A DNA stretch of 64,000 nucleotides from JAOPZW01 sp963789015 (GTDB taxonomy: Bacteria; Actinomycetota; Thermoleophilia; Solirubrobacterales; Solirubrobacteraceae): NCBI GenBank assembly GCA_963789015.1, contig CAWBIU010000003.1, positions 124,001-188,000 on the forward strand. The letters run 5' to 3'. How positions within the stretch are numbered: the first letter of the stretch is position 1; each line of letters opens with the position of its first letter. Positions 8,184 through 16,720 of the stretch are shown piece by piece. The notes beneath the pieces are model-generated. The model ran no database searches, was not told where the DNA came from, and saw only the letters and a list, made by a program, of their open reading frames with translations. The translations under genes and the position numbers were made by a program.

Positions 8184-8993
8184 GTGGTCGAGTTCGCCCT
8201 TCAGGTCGCAATCGCCCCTGCCCTCGTCGGCGCGGCGACGCTCGCCGCCCGCCGCTGGGGCGAGCACACCGGCGGCCTCGTCAGCGCCTTCCCGGCCATC
8301 GTCGGGCCCGTGCTGCTCATCATCGCCGACGAGCGGGGGGCGGCGGCCGCCGCGAGTGCGGCGACCGGGACGCTGCTCGGGCTCGTCGCCCTGAGCGCGT
8401 TCGCGCTGGCCTACGCTCATGCCGCCGCGCGCGCCGGCCGGCGGGCGAGCCTGGCCGCGGGGTGGGGGGCGGCCGCGGTCGCCGCCGCGGGCGTCTCCGC
8501 AACGGACGCGGGGCCGGCCGCCGCGTTCACGGCAGCGGCGCTGTCGCTGGCCGTCGCGCACTGGGCGCTCCCGCGCCGCGCGGGTCGCGTCGGCCGCCTC
8601 GCAACCGTGGTCAGCGGCCGCTGGGACCTCCCCGCCCGCATGGCGCTGACCGCGCTCCTCGTCGTCACGCTGGCCGCGGCGGCGCGAGCGTTCGGCCCGA
8701 TGGCGGGCGGGATCCTCGCTGCCCTGCCCGTGCTCGCCTCGGTGCTCGCCGTCTTCACGCACCGCGACGGCGGCGCCGTCGCGGTGGCGGAGCTCCTGCG
8801 CGGAATGCTCGGGGGGATGGCCGGCTTCGTCGCCTTCTGCGCGCTCGTGGCCGTCCTCGCCGTGCCTGCGGGCGTGCCGATCGCCTTCGCCGCCGCGACC
8901 GTCGCCGCGGTCGCGCTCGGTCCGGCCGTGATCAGCGGACGGACGGCGCGCCGTAGACGCGCTCGCGCAGCTCGGGCCGCTGCCACTGGCTGA
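8184..8993 (+). CDS. polytopic membrane protein with an internal repeat
   Basis: A 269-residue, very hydrophobic protein with about eight predicted membrane segments and an Arg-rich C-terminus. Two halves show a similar pattern: EHTGGLVSAFPAIVGPVLLI near residue 30 and FGPMAGGILAALPVLASVLAVFTH near residue 175, so it probably arose by duplication, as many transporters did. I do not recognise a functional family. The last 62 nt overlap the convergent nitrilase-family gene (8932-9777), so one of the two C-termini may be inaccurate. Confidence 0.72.
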   Translation: MVEFALQVAIAPALVGAATLAARRWGEHTGGLVSAFPAIVGPVLLIIADERGAAAAASAATGTLLGLVALSAFALAYAHAAARAGRRASLAAGWGAAAVAAAGVSATDAGPAAAFTAAALSLAVAHWALPRRAGRVGRLATVVSGRWDLPARMALTALLVVTLAAAARAFGPMAGGILAALPVLASVLAVFTHRDGGAVAVAELLRGMLGGMAGFVAFCALVAVLAVPAGVPIAFAAATVAAVALGPAVISGRTARRRRARAARAAATG

Positions 8994-9777
8994 GCAGGCC
9001 GGCCTTCGCCGCCTCGTGCTCGCTCGACCCGACCGTGTCCTCGCGGCCGCGCAGTTCGCGCGCGCGGTCGAGCTCGACGTCGAGCACGAAGACGCCGGGC
9101 GACGTGGACTCGAAGACGACGGCCTCCGGCGTCGCGATCATGGCAAGCCCGCGCTCGGCCGGGTCGAACAGGTTCTGCGTCGTCACGACGACGGCCAGGT
9201 TCTCCGTGGCCCGCGCCCAGATGAGGTTGCGCCACGTCTCCCACAGCCGCTTCTTGTCGATCCCCGCGGGCAGGAAGATCAGCTCGGCGCCGCGCAGCGC
9301 GAGCGCGCGCGTGACCTCGGGCACGTAGACCTCGCTGCACATGGCCAGCCCGATCGTCCCGTGCTCGGTCTCGAAGACCGGGAAGTCGTCGCCGGCGACG
9401 TACTCGAAGTCCCAGAAGCCGCCGCCCTTGTAGATCCACGGGCCCGGCGGGTGCGTGCGCCGGTACGTGCCGGCCGGCTCGCCGGTGGGCGTGGCCAGCG
9501 CGAGGACGTTGTACGCCGTGCTCTCGTCGGAGTCGATCGGCTCGAGCGTCCCGTATTGGACGTAGACGCCGCAGCGCCGGGCGACCTCGGCCATCGCCTC
9601 GGCCGGGTCGAACATCGCCGGCATCCGCCACGGCCCCGGGTAGGTCTCGGGCAGGGCGACGATCTGCGCGCCCTGCTCGGCGGCGCGCTCGACGTGGCGC
9701 ACGGCGTCCTGCACGTTTCGCTCGTCGTCCGGCGGGCGATGGCCGATCGGCTGGACGACGGCGATCCTCACGCTCAT
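8932..9777 (-). CDS. carbon-nitrogen hydrolase (nitrilase superfamily) with altered catalytic Lys position
   Basis: A 281-residue nitrilase-fold protein. Glu44 (ALPETY) and Cys147 (LAMCSEVYVPE) of the Glu-Lys-Cys triad are present. The motif that normally reads YRK-x-H reads YRRTH at residues 105-109, so Arg occupies the expected catalytic Lys position; Lys117 (WIYKGG) is close and might substitute. Family enzymes hydrolyse nitriles, amides or carbamoyl amines. The ATG at 9777 has GAGGAGCGCGAG upstream. It is divergent from the amidohydrolase at 9834 by 56 nt and may share its pathway. Confidence 0.85.
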   Translation of the reverse strand: MSVRIAVVQPIGHRPPDDERNVQDAVRHVERAAEQGAQIVALPETYPGPWRMPAMFDPAEAMAEVARRCGVYVQYGTLEPIDSDESTAYNVLALATPTGEPAGTYRRTHPPGPWIYKGGGFWDFEYVAGDDFPVFETEHGTIGLAMCSEVYVPEVTRALALRGAELIFLPAGIDKKRLWETWRNLIWARATENLAVVVTTQNLFDPAERGLAMIATPEAVVFESTSPGVFVLDVELDRARELRGREDTVGSSEHEAAKAGLLSQWQRPELRERVYGAPSVR

Positions 9778-9833
9778 CTCGCGCTCCTCCTCGGGGGGTG
9801 CCGAATCTACCTGTGATTCGATGCCCGGCGCCC

Positions 9834-10817
9834 GTGTCACCGAGCATCATCGACATCCACTCCCACCACCTGCCGCGCGCACTGGCCGACGCGCTCGAGC
9901 GGCGCACCGGCTTCCCGCGCATCGAGCGCCATGACGGCGCCGGCCACATCCACTACGGGCCGGGCAGCGGCCACGCCCTGCTGGCCGAGATGGAGGACCT
10001 CGACGCGCGCCTCGGCGACATGGACCGCCAGGACATCGCGACCGCCGTCGTCGGCGTCAGCGTGCCCGGCGTCGACGGCTTCGAGGCGGCCGACGCGGTG
10101 GTCGTCGCCCGCGACGCCAACGACGAGCTCGCCGACGTCGCCCGCGCCCACCCCGGGCGCCTGGCCGGCCTGGCGGTGCTGCCCGCCGCCGACCCCGCCG
10201 CCGCGGCGGCCGAGCTCGAGCGCGCGGTGAGCGCCGGCCTGCGCGGCGCGACGCTGTTCTCCAACGTGCGCGGGCGGCCGCTGGACGAGGCGGGCCTCGA
10301 GCCCGTCTTCGAGACGGCGGCGCGGCTTCGCGCCCCGATCCTGCTGCACCCGACCTTCCCGCTGACGGCGGCCACGGTCGACGTCTACGCGCTGATCCCG
10401 ACCGTCGGCTTCCTGTTCGACACGACGACCGCGGTCCTGCGCCTCGTGCTCGGCGGGCTCTTCGACCGCCATCCCGATCTGCGGCTCGTCGTCCCGCACA
10501 CGGCGAGCCTGCTGCCGTGGCTGGCCGGGCGCATCGACTACGAGGCCGAGCGGATGCCCGGCGGCATGGGCGCTCTGAGCGCGCCGCCGAGCGAGCACCT
10601 GCGCCTGCTCTACGCCGACATCGTCTGCGACTGGCCGCCCGCCGTGCGCGTGCTCGTCGAGTTCCTCGGCGCCGGCCGCGTGATGTTCGGCAGCGACTAC
10701 CCGCTGTGGGACCCGATGCGCAGCGTGCGCGCGCTCGACGCCGCGGACCTCGGCGCCGGCGACGCCGACCGCGTGCGCGCGGGGACCGCGCGCGCCCTGT
10801 TCGCGCTCAGCCCCTGA
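9834..10817 (+). CDS. amidohydrolase-2 family decarboxylase/hydrolase (ACMSD-like)
   Basis: About 327 residues of the TIM-barrel amidohydrolase-2 family, which includes aminocarboxymuconate-semialdehyde decarboxylase and gamma-resorcylate decarboxylase. Metal-site motifs are IDIHSHHLP (HxH) at the N-terminus, ILLHPTFP (His) mid-protein, VVPHTAS (His) and MFGSDYPLW (Asp) at the C-terminus. The likely reaction is decarboxylation or hydrolysis of a ring-cleavage product. The start is uncertain: GTG 9834 gives MSPSIIDIHSHH, while GTG 9798 adds 12 residues with no domain support. Its end overlaps the convergent amidohydrolase gene by 11 nt. Confidence 0.85.
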   Translation: MSPSIIDIHSHHLPRALADALERRTGFPRIERHDGAGHIHYGPGSGHALLAEMEDLDARLGDMDRQDIATAVVGVSVPGVDGFEAADAVVVARDANDELADVARAHPGRLAGLAVLPAADPAAAAAELERAVSAGLRGATLFSNVRGRPLDEAGLEPVFETAARLRAPILLHPTFPLTAATVDVYALIPTVGFLFDTTTAVLRLVLGGLFDRHPDLRLVVPHTASLLPWLAGRIDYEAERMPGGMGALSAPPSEHLRLLYADIVCDWPPAVRVLVEFLGAGRVMFGSDYPLWDPMRSVRALDAADLGAGDADRVRAGTARALFALSP

Positions 10818-12282
10818 CGTAGGCGTCGACGTGGTGCGGCGCCGCCTCGGCGGCGTCGAACATCCGCCGCACGGCGCGCACGAGGTCGTCGATCCCCGGC
10901 GCGGTCGCCGAGCGCTCCTCGGCGGCGTGGCGTCCGGCGTCGTCGAGCAGCCGCGCCATGTCGACGCCGACGACCTCGCCGTCGTCGACGACGACGCGGC
11001 CGTCGACGATGACCGTGCGCACGTCGCGCGCGGTCGCGCCGAGGACGAGCTGGCGCAGCGGGTCGTGCAGCGGGGCGAAGGTCGGCGTGTCGCGGCGCAG
11101 CAGGACGAGGTCGGCGCGCGCCCCGGGCTCGACGCGCCCGAGCGCGTCGCCGTGGCCGGCGCAGCGGCTCCCGGCCCGGGTGGCCATCGCATGCGCCTGG
11201 CGCGCGCTGAGCCAGTCCTCGGGCGCGCGGCCGTGGACCTTGTGCAGGAGCGCGGTGAGGCGGGTGAGCTCGAGCATGTCGAGCGTCTCGTCGCAGCCGC
11301 GCCCGTCGGTGCCGAGGGCGACGTCGACGCCCGCGCGCAGCAGCGCCGGCACGTCGGCGACGCCGTCGCCCAGGCGCAGGTTGCTGTACGGGCAGTGCAC
11401 GGCGGCGGTGCCCGAGGCGGCCATCAGCTCGCGGTCGCGGTCGTCGAGCCACACGGTGTGCACGAGCGTCGCCTCGGGGCCGAGCAGCCCGCGGCCCGAC
11501 ATCAGGTCGACGAACGATCGCCCGTGCCAGCGCCGGGCGGTCACCGCCTGGGTGCGCGTCTCCTGGACGTGGGTCTGCCAGACCAGGCCCTCCTCGCGGG
11601 CCATGGCCATCGTCGCGGCCAGCAGCTCGGCGCTGCAGCGCTGCGGCGCCGACGGTCCGAGCCCGATGCCGATCATCCCGCCGGGCTCGTGCCAGCGGTC
11701 GACGGCGTCGCGCGCGACGCCGACGATGCGGCCGACCGGCGGCGGCGAGAACTCGGCCGCCGCCGCGGCGCGATCGGCGGGGTCGATGTCCAGCGAGGCG
11801 AGGTAGTGCAGGTCGGCGACGCCGAGCAGCACGGTGGCGCGCAGCCCCGCATCGCGGTAGGCGCGCACGATCGGCTCGAGCGTGTCGACCGTGATCTCGG
11901 GCGCCTCGAAGACGAAGTCGACGACGGCGGTCGTCCCCGATCGCAGCAGCTGGACGGCGCCGAGCAGCGTGCGCGTGTAGATCGCCTCGGCCGAGGGCGG
12001 CTCGGTGCGCGTGATCTCGTGTGAGTGGACGAACCACAGGTCCAGCGGCAGGCCCTCGTAGAGCCCCGGGTTGAAGTTCTCGTTGGAGTGGTAGTGGGCG
12101 TTGACCATCCCCGGGGCGACGATCGTCCCGGCCGCATCGAGCGCCGGCACGTCGGCGTCCAGGTGCGCGCCGACGGCCTCGATCACGCCGTCGCGGACGA
12201 GCACGTCGCCGGGCTCGAGCCCTCCGCCGGCGGTGAGCACCTCGCCGCCGCGGACGAGCAGATCGCGCGCCGGGACGCTCAC
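10807..12282 (-). CDS. amidohydrolase-1 family deaminase/chlorohydrolase (AtzB/TrzN/guanine deaminase-like)
   Basis: A 491-residue metal-dependent hydrolase. N-terminal PGMVNAHYHSNEN carries HxH, WQTHVQET a metal His, HTVWLDDRD a second His and GTDGRGCDETLDML the catalytic Asp. This architecture is shared by guanine deaminase, S-adenosylhomocysteine deaminase and the triazine hydrolases, which remove an amine or halide from a nitrogen heterocycle. It is the last gene of the ten-gene minus-strand operon; its GTG overlaps the stop of the Mo-hydroxylase large subunit gene by 4 nt. The context suggests it processes the hydroxylated heterocycle. Confidence 0.88.
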   Translation of the reverse strand: MSVPARDLLVRGGEVLTAGGGLEPGDVLVRDGVIEAVGAHLDADVPALDAAGTIVAPGMVNAHYHSNENFNPGLYEGLPLDLWFVHSHEITRTEPPSAEAIYTRTLLGAVQLLRSGTTAVVDFVFEAPEITVDTLEPIVRAYRDAGLRATVLLGVADLHYLASLDIDPADRAAAAAEFSPPPVGRIVGVARDAVDRWHEPGGMIGIGLGPSAPQRCSAELLAATMAMAREEGLVWQTHVQETRTQAVTARRWHGRSFVDLMSGRGLLGPEATLVHTVWLDDRDRELMAASGTAAVHCPYSNLRLGDGVADVPALLRAGVDVALGTDGRGCDETLDMLELTRLTALLHKVHGRAPEDWLSARQAHAMATRAGSRCAGHGDALGRVEPGARADLVLLRRDTPTFAPLHDPLRQLVLGATARDVRTVIVDGRVVVDDGEVVGVDMARLLDDAGRHAAEERSATAPGIDDLVRAVRRMFDAAEAAPHHVDAYVRG

Positions 12283-14609
12283 GCCGGACCCCGCGCGCGG
12301 CGCGCCTGGGCGATCCACTCCTGGACGCGCTCGGGATGGGCGGGCAGCCGCGTGACGATGCCCGGGGCGCCGAGCGCGTCCTCGATCCCGCCGGCGACGA
12401 CGGCGCCGACCGGCATGATCCCCGACTCGCCCGCGCCCTTGGCGCCGAGCGGGTTCGTCGGCGTCGGCGCGTCCTCGCAGATCAGCGTCCCGACGGCGGG
12501 GACCTCGGACGCCGTGGGCATCATGTAGTCGATGAACGAGGTCGCCGTCGGCTGGCCGCCCTCGTCGTAGGTCAGCTCCTCCATCAGCGCGCCGCCGAGC
12601 CCCTGGGCGGCGCCGCCCATGATCTGGCCGCGCACGAGCTGCGGGTTGACGGCGCGCCCGATCTCGTAGGCGACGAAGTAGCGCAGCACGCGCACCGCCC
12701 CCGTGTCGGGGTCGATCTCGAGCTGGCCGAGTCCGACGCCGTAGGGGTAGTTCATGGCCGGGTCGACGTAGATCGTGCGCGCGCCCAGGCCCGGCGCCTC
12801 GCCGCGGCTGGCGTTGCTCACGGTGTCCGCGGCGGCGGCGATCTCGGCGAGCGTCAGGCCGCGCTCGGGCGAGCCGGCGACGAACACGCGGCCGTCCTCG
12901 AGCACCGTGTCCCCGAGGCGCGCCTCGAGCACGTCGGCGGCGATGCGGCGCGCCTTGTCGGCCGTCTCGCGCGCGGCGAGCAGCGTCGCGCTGCCGCCGA
13001 TCACCGTGCTGCGGCTCGACCACGAGCCGACGCCGTCGGGGATCAGGTCGGTGTCGCCGTGGATCACCTGGATGCGCTCCATCGCCACGCCGAGCGTCTC
13101 GGAGACGATCTGCGCGAGCACGGTCTCGATGCCCTGGCCCGACGAGGCGCCGCCGGCGAGCACGCGCACGGTGCCATCCACGTCGACGTCGATGCCCGCC
13201 GTCTCGTAGACGCCGAGGCCGCTCTTGTCCATGAAGTAGCCGATCCCCGTCCCGACGAGGCGCCCCGCGGCGCGCAGGGCCCGCGCCTCGCGCCGCCAGG
13301 ACTCGAAGCCCGACGCGGCCACCGCCTTCTCGAGCAGCCCGGTGTAGTCGCCCGAGGTGAGCACGAAGGCCTCGCCCCCGACGCTCAGGCCGGGGTCGTG
13401 GGGGAGGTCGTCGCGCGTCAGCAGGTTGCGCCGGCGCAGCTCGAGGCGGTCGAGCCCGAGCTCGCGTGCGGCGAGGCTGAGCAGCTGCTCGCGCGCGAAC
13501 GTGCCCTCGAAGCGGCCGGGCGCGCGGTACGGGCCGACCGGCGTCTTGTTCGTCGTGACGACGTGGATCGTGCCCTCGTAGGCGGGCACGCGATACGGCC
13601 ACGGCAGCATGCCGACGGAGATCTCCGAGACGACCACGCCGGTGGGGCGGATGTAGGCGCCCTTGTCGTGCCAGATCTCGTCGCGCAGGCCGAGCAGCCG
13701 CCCGTCCGCGGTGAAGGCGGCCTCGATGTGGTGCACCTGGTCGCGCGCATGGTTGGTGGCCACGAGGTGCTCGGCGCGGTCCTCGGTCCACTTCACGGGC
13801 CGGCGCGTGCGGATGGCGAGCAGCGGCACGAGCAGGTCCTCGGGGAAGAAGTCGCCGCGCACGCCGAAGTTGCCACCCGCGTCGGTGCTGCGCATGTGGA
13901 TGCGGTTGACCGGCAGCCCGAGCAGCCGCGAGAGCACGCGCCGGTGGTAGTGGGTGACGAGCGCGGCGCCCCACACCGTGAGCTCGCCGCGGCCGGCGTC
14001 CCAGTCGGCGATGAGCCCGCGCGTCTCGAGCGGCATGCCCGTGTGCCGGCCGGTGCGCAGCTCGGCGCGGACGACGTGCGCCGCCTGCGCGAAGGCCTCC
14101 TCGACGTCGCCGAAGCGCTTGGTCAGCAGCGCCGCCTCGTTGCCGCGCCCGTCCCACAGCGACGGCGCGCCGTCGTCGAGGGCGCGGGTCGCGTCGAGCA
14201 CGACGGGCAGCTCCTCGAGCTCGGCGACGACGAGCTCGGCGGCGTCGTCGGCGGCATAGGCGTCCTCGGCGACGATGACGGCGAGCGGCTCGCCGACGTA
14301 GCGGACGCGGTCGCGGGCGAGCACGTGCTGCAGGTACGGGTCGAGCTCGATGCCGAAGTCCAGGCGCAGCGGGATGGCCTCGATCTCGGCGACGTCGGCC
14401 GCGGTGATGACGTCGACGACGCGCGGCGCGCCACGGGCGGCGTCCGTGTCGATCGCCCGGATGCGGGCGTGCGCGAGGCCGGCGCGCACGACGCGCATCC
14501 ACAGCTGCCCGGGGAGGTCGACGTCGTCGACGAAGCGCCCCGCGGCGCGCACCAGCCGGCGGTCCTCGAGCCGCGGGACGGACTGGCCGATGAGCGCGAC
14601 GCCGCTCAC
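12279..14609 (-). CDS. xanthine dehydrogenase-family molybdopterin-binding large subunit (copy A)
   Basis: A 776-residue Mo-hydroxylase large subunit: N-terminal Ald_Xan_dh_C domain (VGEPLAVIVAED), then the Mo-binding domain with STDAGGNFGVRGDFFPED, TTNKTPVGPYRAPGRFEG (substrate/Mo loop), SSGQGIETVLAQI (Q loop) and AKGAGESGIMP with the active-site Glu near the C-terminus. The active loop lacks the AYxCSFR signature of CO dehydrogenase, so it should hydroxylate an organic substrate. It shares exact length with copy B (17467-19797) but has no FAD or 2Fe-2S partner adjacent, and may borrow theirs. Both ends overlap neighbours by 4 nt (GTGA). Confidence 0.92.
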   Translation of the reverse strand: MSGVALIGQSVPRLEDRRLVRAAGRFVDDVDLPGQLWMRVVRAGLAHARIRAIDTDAARGAPRVVDVITAADVAEIEAIPLRLDFGIELDPYLQHVLARDRVRYVGEPLAVIVAEDAYAADDAAELVVAELEELPVVLDATRALDDGAPSLWDGRGNEAALLTKRFGDVEEAFAQAAHVVRAELRTGRHTGMPLETRGLIADWDAGRGELTVWGAALVTHYHRRVLSRLLGLPVNRIHMRSTDAGGNFGVRGDFFPEDLLVPLLAIRTRRPVKWTEDRAEHLVATNHARDQVHHIEAAFTADGRLLGLRDEIWHDKGAYIRPTGVVVSEISVGMLPWPYRVPAYEGTIHVVTTNKTPVGPYRAPGRFEGTFAREQLLSLAARELGLDRLELRRRNLLTRDDLPHDPGLSVGGEAFVLTSGDYTGLLEKAVAASGFESWRREARALRAAGRLVGTGIGYFMDKSGLGVYETAGIDVDVDGTVRVLAGGASSGQGIETVLAQIVSETLGVAMERIQVIHGDTDLIPDGVGSWSSRSTVIGGSATLLAARETADKARRIAADVLEARLGDTVLEDGRVFVAGSPERGLTLAEIAAAADTVSNASRGEAPGLGARTIYVDPAMNYPYGVGLGQLEIDPDTGAVRVLRYFVAYEIGRAVNPQLVRGQIMGGAAQGLGGALMEELTYDEGGQPTATSFIDYMMPTASEVPAVGTLICEDAPTPTNPLGAKGAGESGIMPVGAVVAGGIEDALGAPGIVTRLPAHPERVQEWIAQARRARGPA

Positions 14610-15808
14610 GCCGCCGCCCGGGCGGGACGCGACGCGTGGCGGCGCACGTGGCCGCGGCGATCGGGCAGCGACTCGAGCACCTCGGCCAGCGCGACGAGCG
14701 CCGCGAGGTCGTGGCCGGGCAGGAAGACGTCGACGTGCGGGAGCGCCGCCGCCATGCCCGCGGCGAGCGGGCGGTAGCGCGGGTCGCCGGCCAGCGGGTT
14801 GACCCACACGACCGCGTGCGCCGAGCGGTGCAGGGCGGCCATCGCCTCGCCGAGCGGCGCCGCCTCGCCGCGCTCCCAGCCGTCGGAGACGACGATGACG
14901 ACGGCCCCTCGGGCCAGGCCGCGCCGGCCCCAGCCGTCGTTGAAGGCCTGCACGCTCGGGCCGATCCGGGTCCCGCCCGCCCAGTCGGGCACCGCCCGCG
15001 CGGCCTCGGCCAGCGCGCGGTCGCGGTCGGGCCCGGCGAGCCGCGCCGTGAGGCGCGTCAGCCGCGTGCCGAACGTGAAGACCTCGACGGCGCGGCCGAC
15101 CTGCACGGCGGACTGCGCGAACATGACCATCGCGCGCGCGTAGGGGGACATCGACCCCGAGATGTCGAGCAGGAAGACGGTCCGCCGCGGGACGAGCCGC
15201 CGGCGCCGCCACGCGCGACGGACCGGGTCGCCCTCGGTGCGCATCGCGTCGCGCAGCGTGCGGCGCATGTCGAGCGCGTGGCCCGCGGGCGCGGGCTCCA
15301 GGCGCGACGAGCGCCGCCGCGCGAGGCTGCGCGCGATCCGGTCGACGAGCGCTCGCGCGTCGTGCAGCTCCTGCGGGCCGTACTCGCGGAAGTCGAGCGT
15401 CATCAGCCGCTCGTGGGCCGAGGAGCCCTGGCCGTGCTCGGATTCGCCGCCCGGCGGCGCGTCGTCGCCCGAGGCCTCGAGCGCGAGCGGGCGCGCCTGG
15501 GCGTCGTCGCCGGGCTCGGCGCCGTCGTCGTCGGCCGCCCGGGCCTCGAGGCGGCGCGCGCGGACCTCGTCGCCCTCGCCCTGCGTGCGCCAGAACGCGT
15601 CGAAGGCGGCCTCGAACGGCTCGAGGTGGTCGCGGTGCGAGCACAGCGTGCAGCGCAGCGCCCAGTGCACGTCGTCGCGCGCGGTGACGTCGACGGTGGT
15701 GAGCGCGACCATCGCGTCCTGCAGCCGGCCGGGCCCGACCTCCAGGCCGGCGGCGCGCAGCGTGCGCCCGAAGCGCACGAGCCGCGCCACGAAGTCCTCG
15801 TCGCTCAT
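14606..15808 (-). CDS. CoxE-type VWA-domain protein (Mo-hydroxylase maturation)
   Basis: A 400-residue protein. Residues 1-180 are the conserved CoxE-like N-terminus followed by an acidic, low-complexity linker; the C-terminal half is a von Willebrand A domain with the MIDAS motif FLLDISGSMSPYA and FTFGTRLTRLT. In CO dehydrogenase clusters CoxE works with the ATPase CoxD to insert or mature the Mo-Cu centre. Here it follows directly on the CoxD-like gene (ATGA overlap at 15805-15808), inside an operon without a true CO dehydrogenase, so a role in maturing organic Mo hydroxylases is inferred. Confidence 0.85.
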   Translation of the reverse strand: MSDEDFVARLVRFGRTLRAAGLEVGPGRLQDAMVALTTVDVTARDDVHWALRCTLCSHRDHLEPFEAAFDAFWRTQGEGDEVRARRLEARAADDDGAEPGDDAQARPLALEASGDDAPPGGESEHGQGSSAHERLMTLDFREYGPQELHDARALVDRIARSLARRRSSRLEPAPAGHALDMRRTLRDAMRTEGDPVRRAWRRRRLVPRRTVFLLDISGSMSPYARAMVMFAQSAVQVGRAVEVFTFGTRLTRLTARLAGPDRDRALAEAARAVPDWAGGTRIGPSVQAFNDGWGRRGLARGAVVIVVSDGWERGEAAPLGEAMAALHRSAHAVVWVNPLAGDPRYRPLAAGMAAALPHVDVFLPGHDLAALVALAEVLESLPDRRGHVRRHASRPARAAA

Positions 15809-16719
15809 CGCGCGTGACGCACGGCGGCGCCCGTGCCCTTGGCCGCGGCGACGTGCTCCGCGATGCCGCCCGCGCGGATCCGCTCGAGGTCCTCGTGGTA
15901 CTTGACCACGACGCCGAGCGTCGCGTCGACGGTCTCGGGGTCGAGCTCCTCGCGGCCCATCGCCGCGAGCGCCGAGACCCAGTCGAGCGTCTCGGCCACG
16001 CCGGGCGCCTTCGTCAGATCCAGCGCGCGCACGCGCGCGATGAACGCGGCCGCCTCGCGCGCGAGCCGGTCGGCGGCCTCGGGCACGCGCGCGTGGACGA
16101 CCGCGATCTCGCGCTCGACCGACGGGTGCCCGATCCAGTGGTACAGGCAGCGCCGCTTGAGCGCGTCGTGCAGGTCGCGCGTGCGGTTGGAGGTCAGCAC
16201 GACGACGGGCCGGCGCTCGGCGCGGACCGTCCCGATCTCGGGGATCGTGACCTGGAAGTCGGAGAGCAGCTCGAGCAGGAAGGCCTCGAACTCGTCGTCG
16301 GCGCGGTCGATCTCGTCGATCAGCAGCACCGGTGGCTCGGGGTCCTGGTTCTCGATCGCGTCCAGCAGCGGGCGGCGCAGCAGGAAGTCGGGACCGAAGA
16401 GGTCCGAGACGCTGTCCGTGTCCGCCGCGTGCGCGGCCTCGAGCGTGCGGATGTAGAGCATCTGGCGCGCGTAGTTCCAGTCGTAGAGCGCGTGGGCGAC
16501 GTCGATGCCCTCGTAGCACTGCAGGCGGATCAGCCGCGCGCCGAGCACGGTGGCCAGCGTCTTGGCCAGCTCGGTCTTGCCGACGCCCGCCTCGCCCTCG
16601 AGCAGCAGGGGCTTGCGCAGCGTCAGCGCGACCGACAGGACGGTGGCCAGCCCGCGGTCGGCGAGGTACGCCTGCTCGCCGAGGCGCCGGGTGATCTCCT
16701 CGGCGGATGGCGTGCTCAT
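15805..16719 (-). CDS. MoxR-family AAA ATPase (CoxD-like)
   Basis: A 304-residue AAA+ ATPase: Walker A EGEAGVGKTELAK, Walker B VLLIDEIDRADDEFEAFLLE, sensor-1 VVLTSNRTRDLHDALKRRC. The sequence around CYEGIDVAHALYDWNYARQML is typical of the CoxD branch rather than general MoxR. CoxD is a chaperone-like ATPase that partners the VWA protein CoxE in Mo-enzyme maturation. It lies between the GntR gene (1-nt gap) and coxE-like gene (4-nt overlap). Confidence 0.9.
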   Translation of the reverse strand: MSTPSAEEITRRLGEQAYLADRGLATVLSVALTLRKPLLLEGEAGVGKTELAKTLATVLGARLIRLQCYEGIDVAHALYDWNYARQMLYIRTLEAAHAADTDSVSDLFGPDFLLRRPLLDAIENQDPEPPVLLIDEIDRADDEFEAFLLELLSDFQVTIPEIGTVRAERRPVVVLTSNRTRDLHDALKRRCLYHWIGHPSVEREIAVVHARVPEAADRLAREAAAFIARVRALDLTKAPGVAETLDWVSALAAMGREELDPETVDATLGVVVKYHEDLERIRAGGIAEHVAAAKGTGAAVRHAR

Positions 16720-16720
16720 C

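Noticed and set aside
12279..14609. CO dehydrogenase large subunit (coxL) call, suggested by the CoxD/E/G neighbours
   Set aside because: The active loop is GPYRAPGR, not the AYxCSFR of form I CO dehydrogenase.
12336..14777. 813-codon plus-strand open frame
   Set aside because: Antisense of Mo-hydroxylase large subunit A; Asp/Val/His/Arg-rich composition with no domain.
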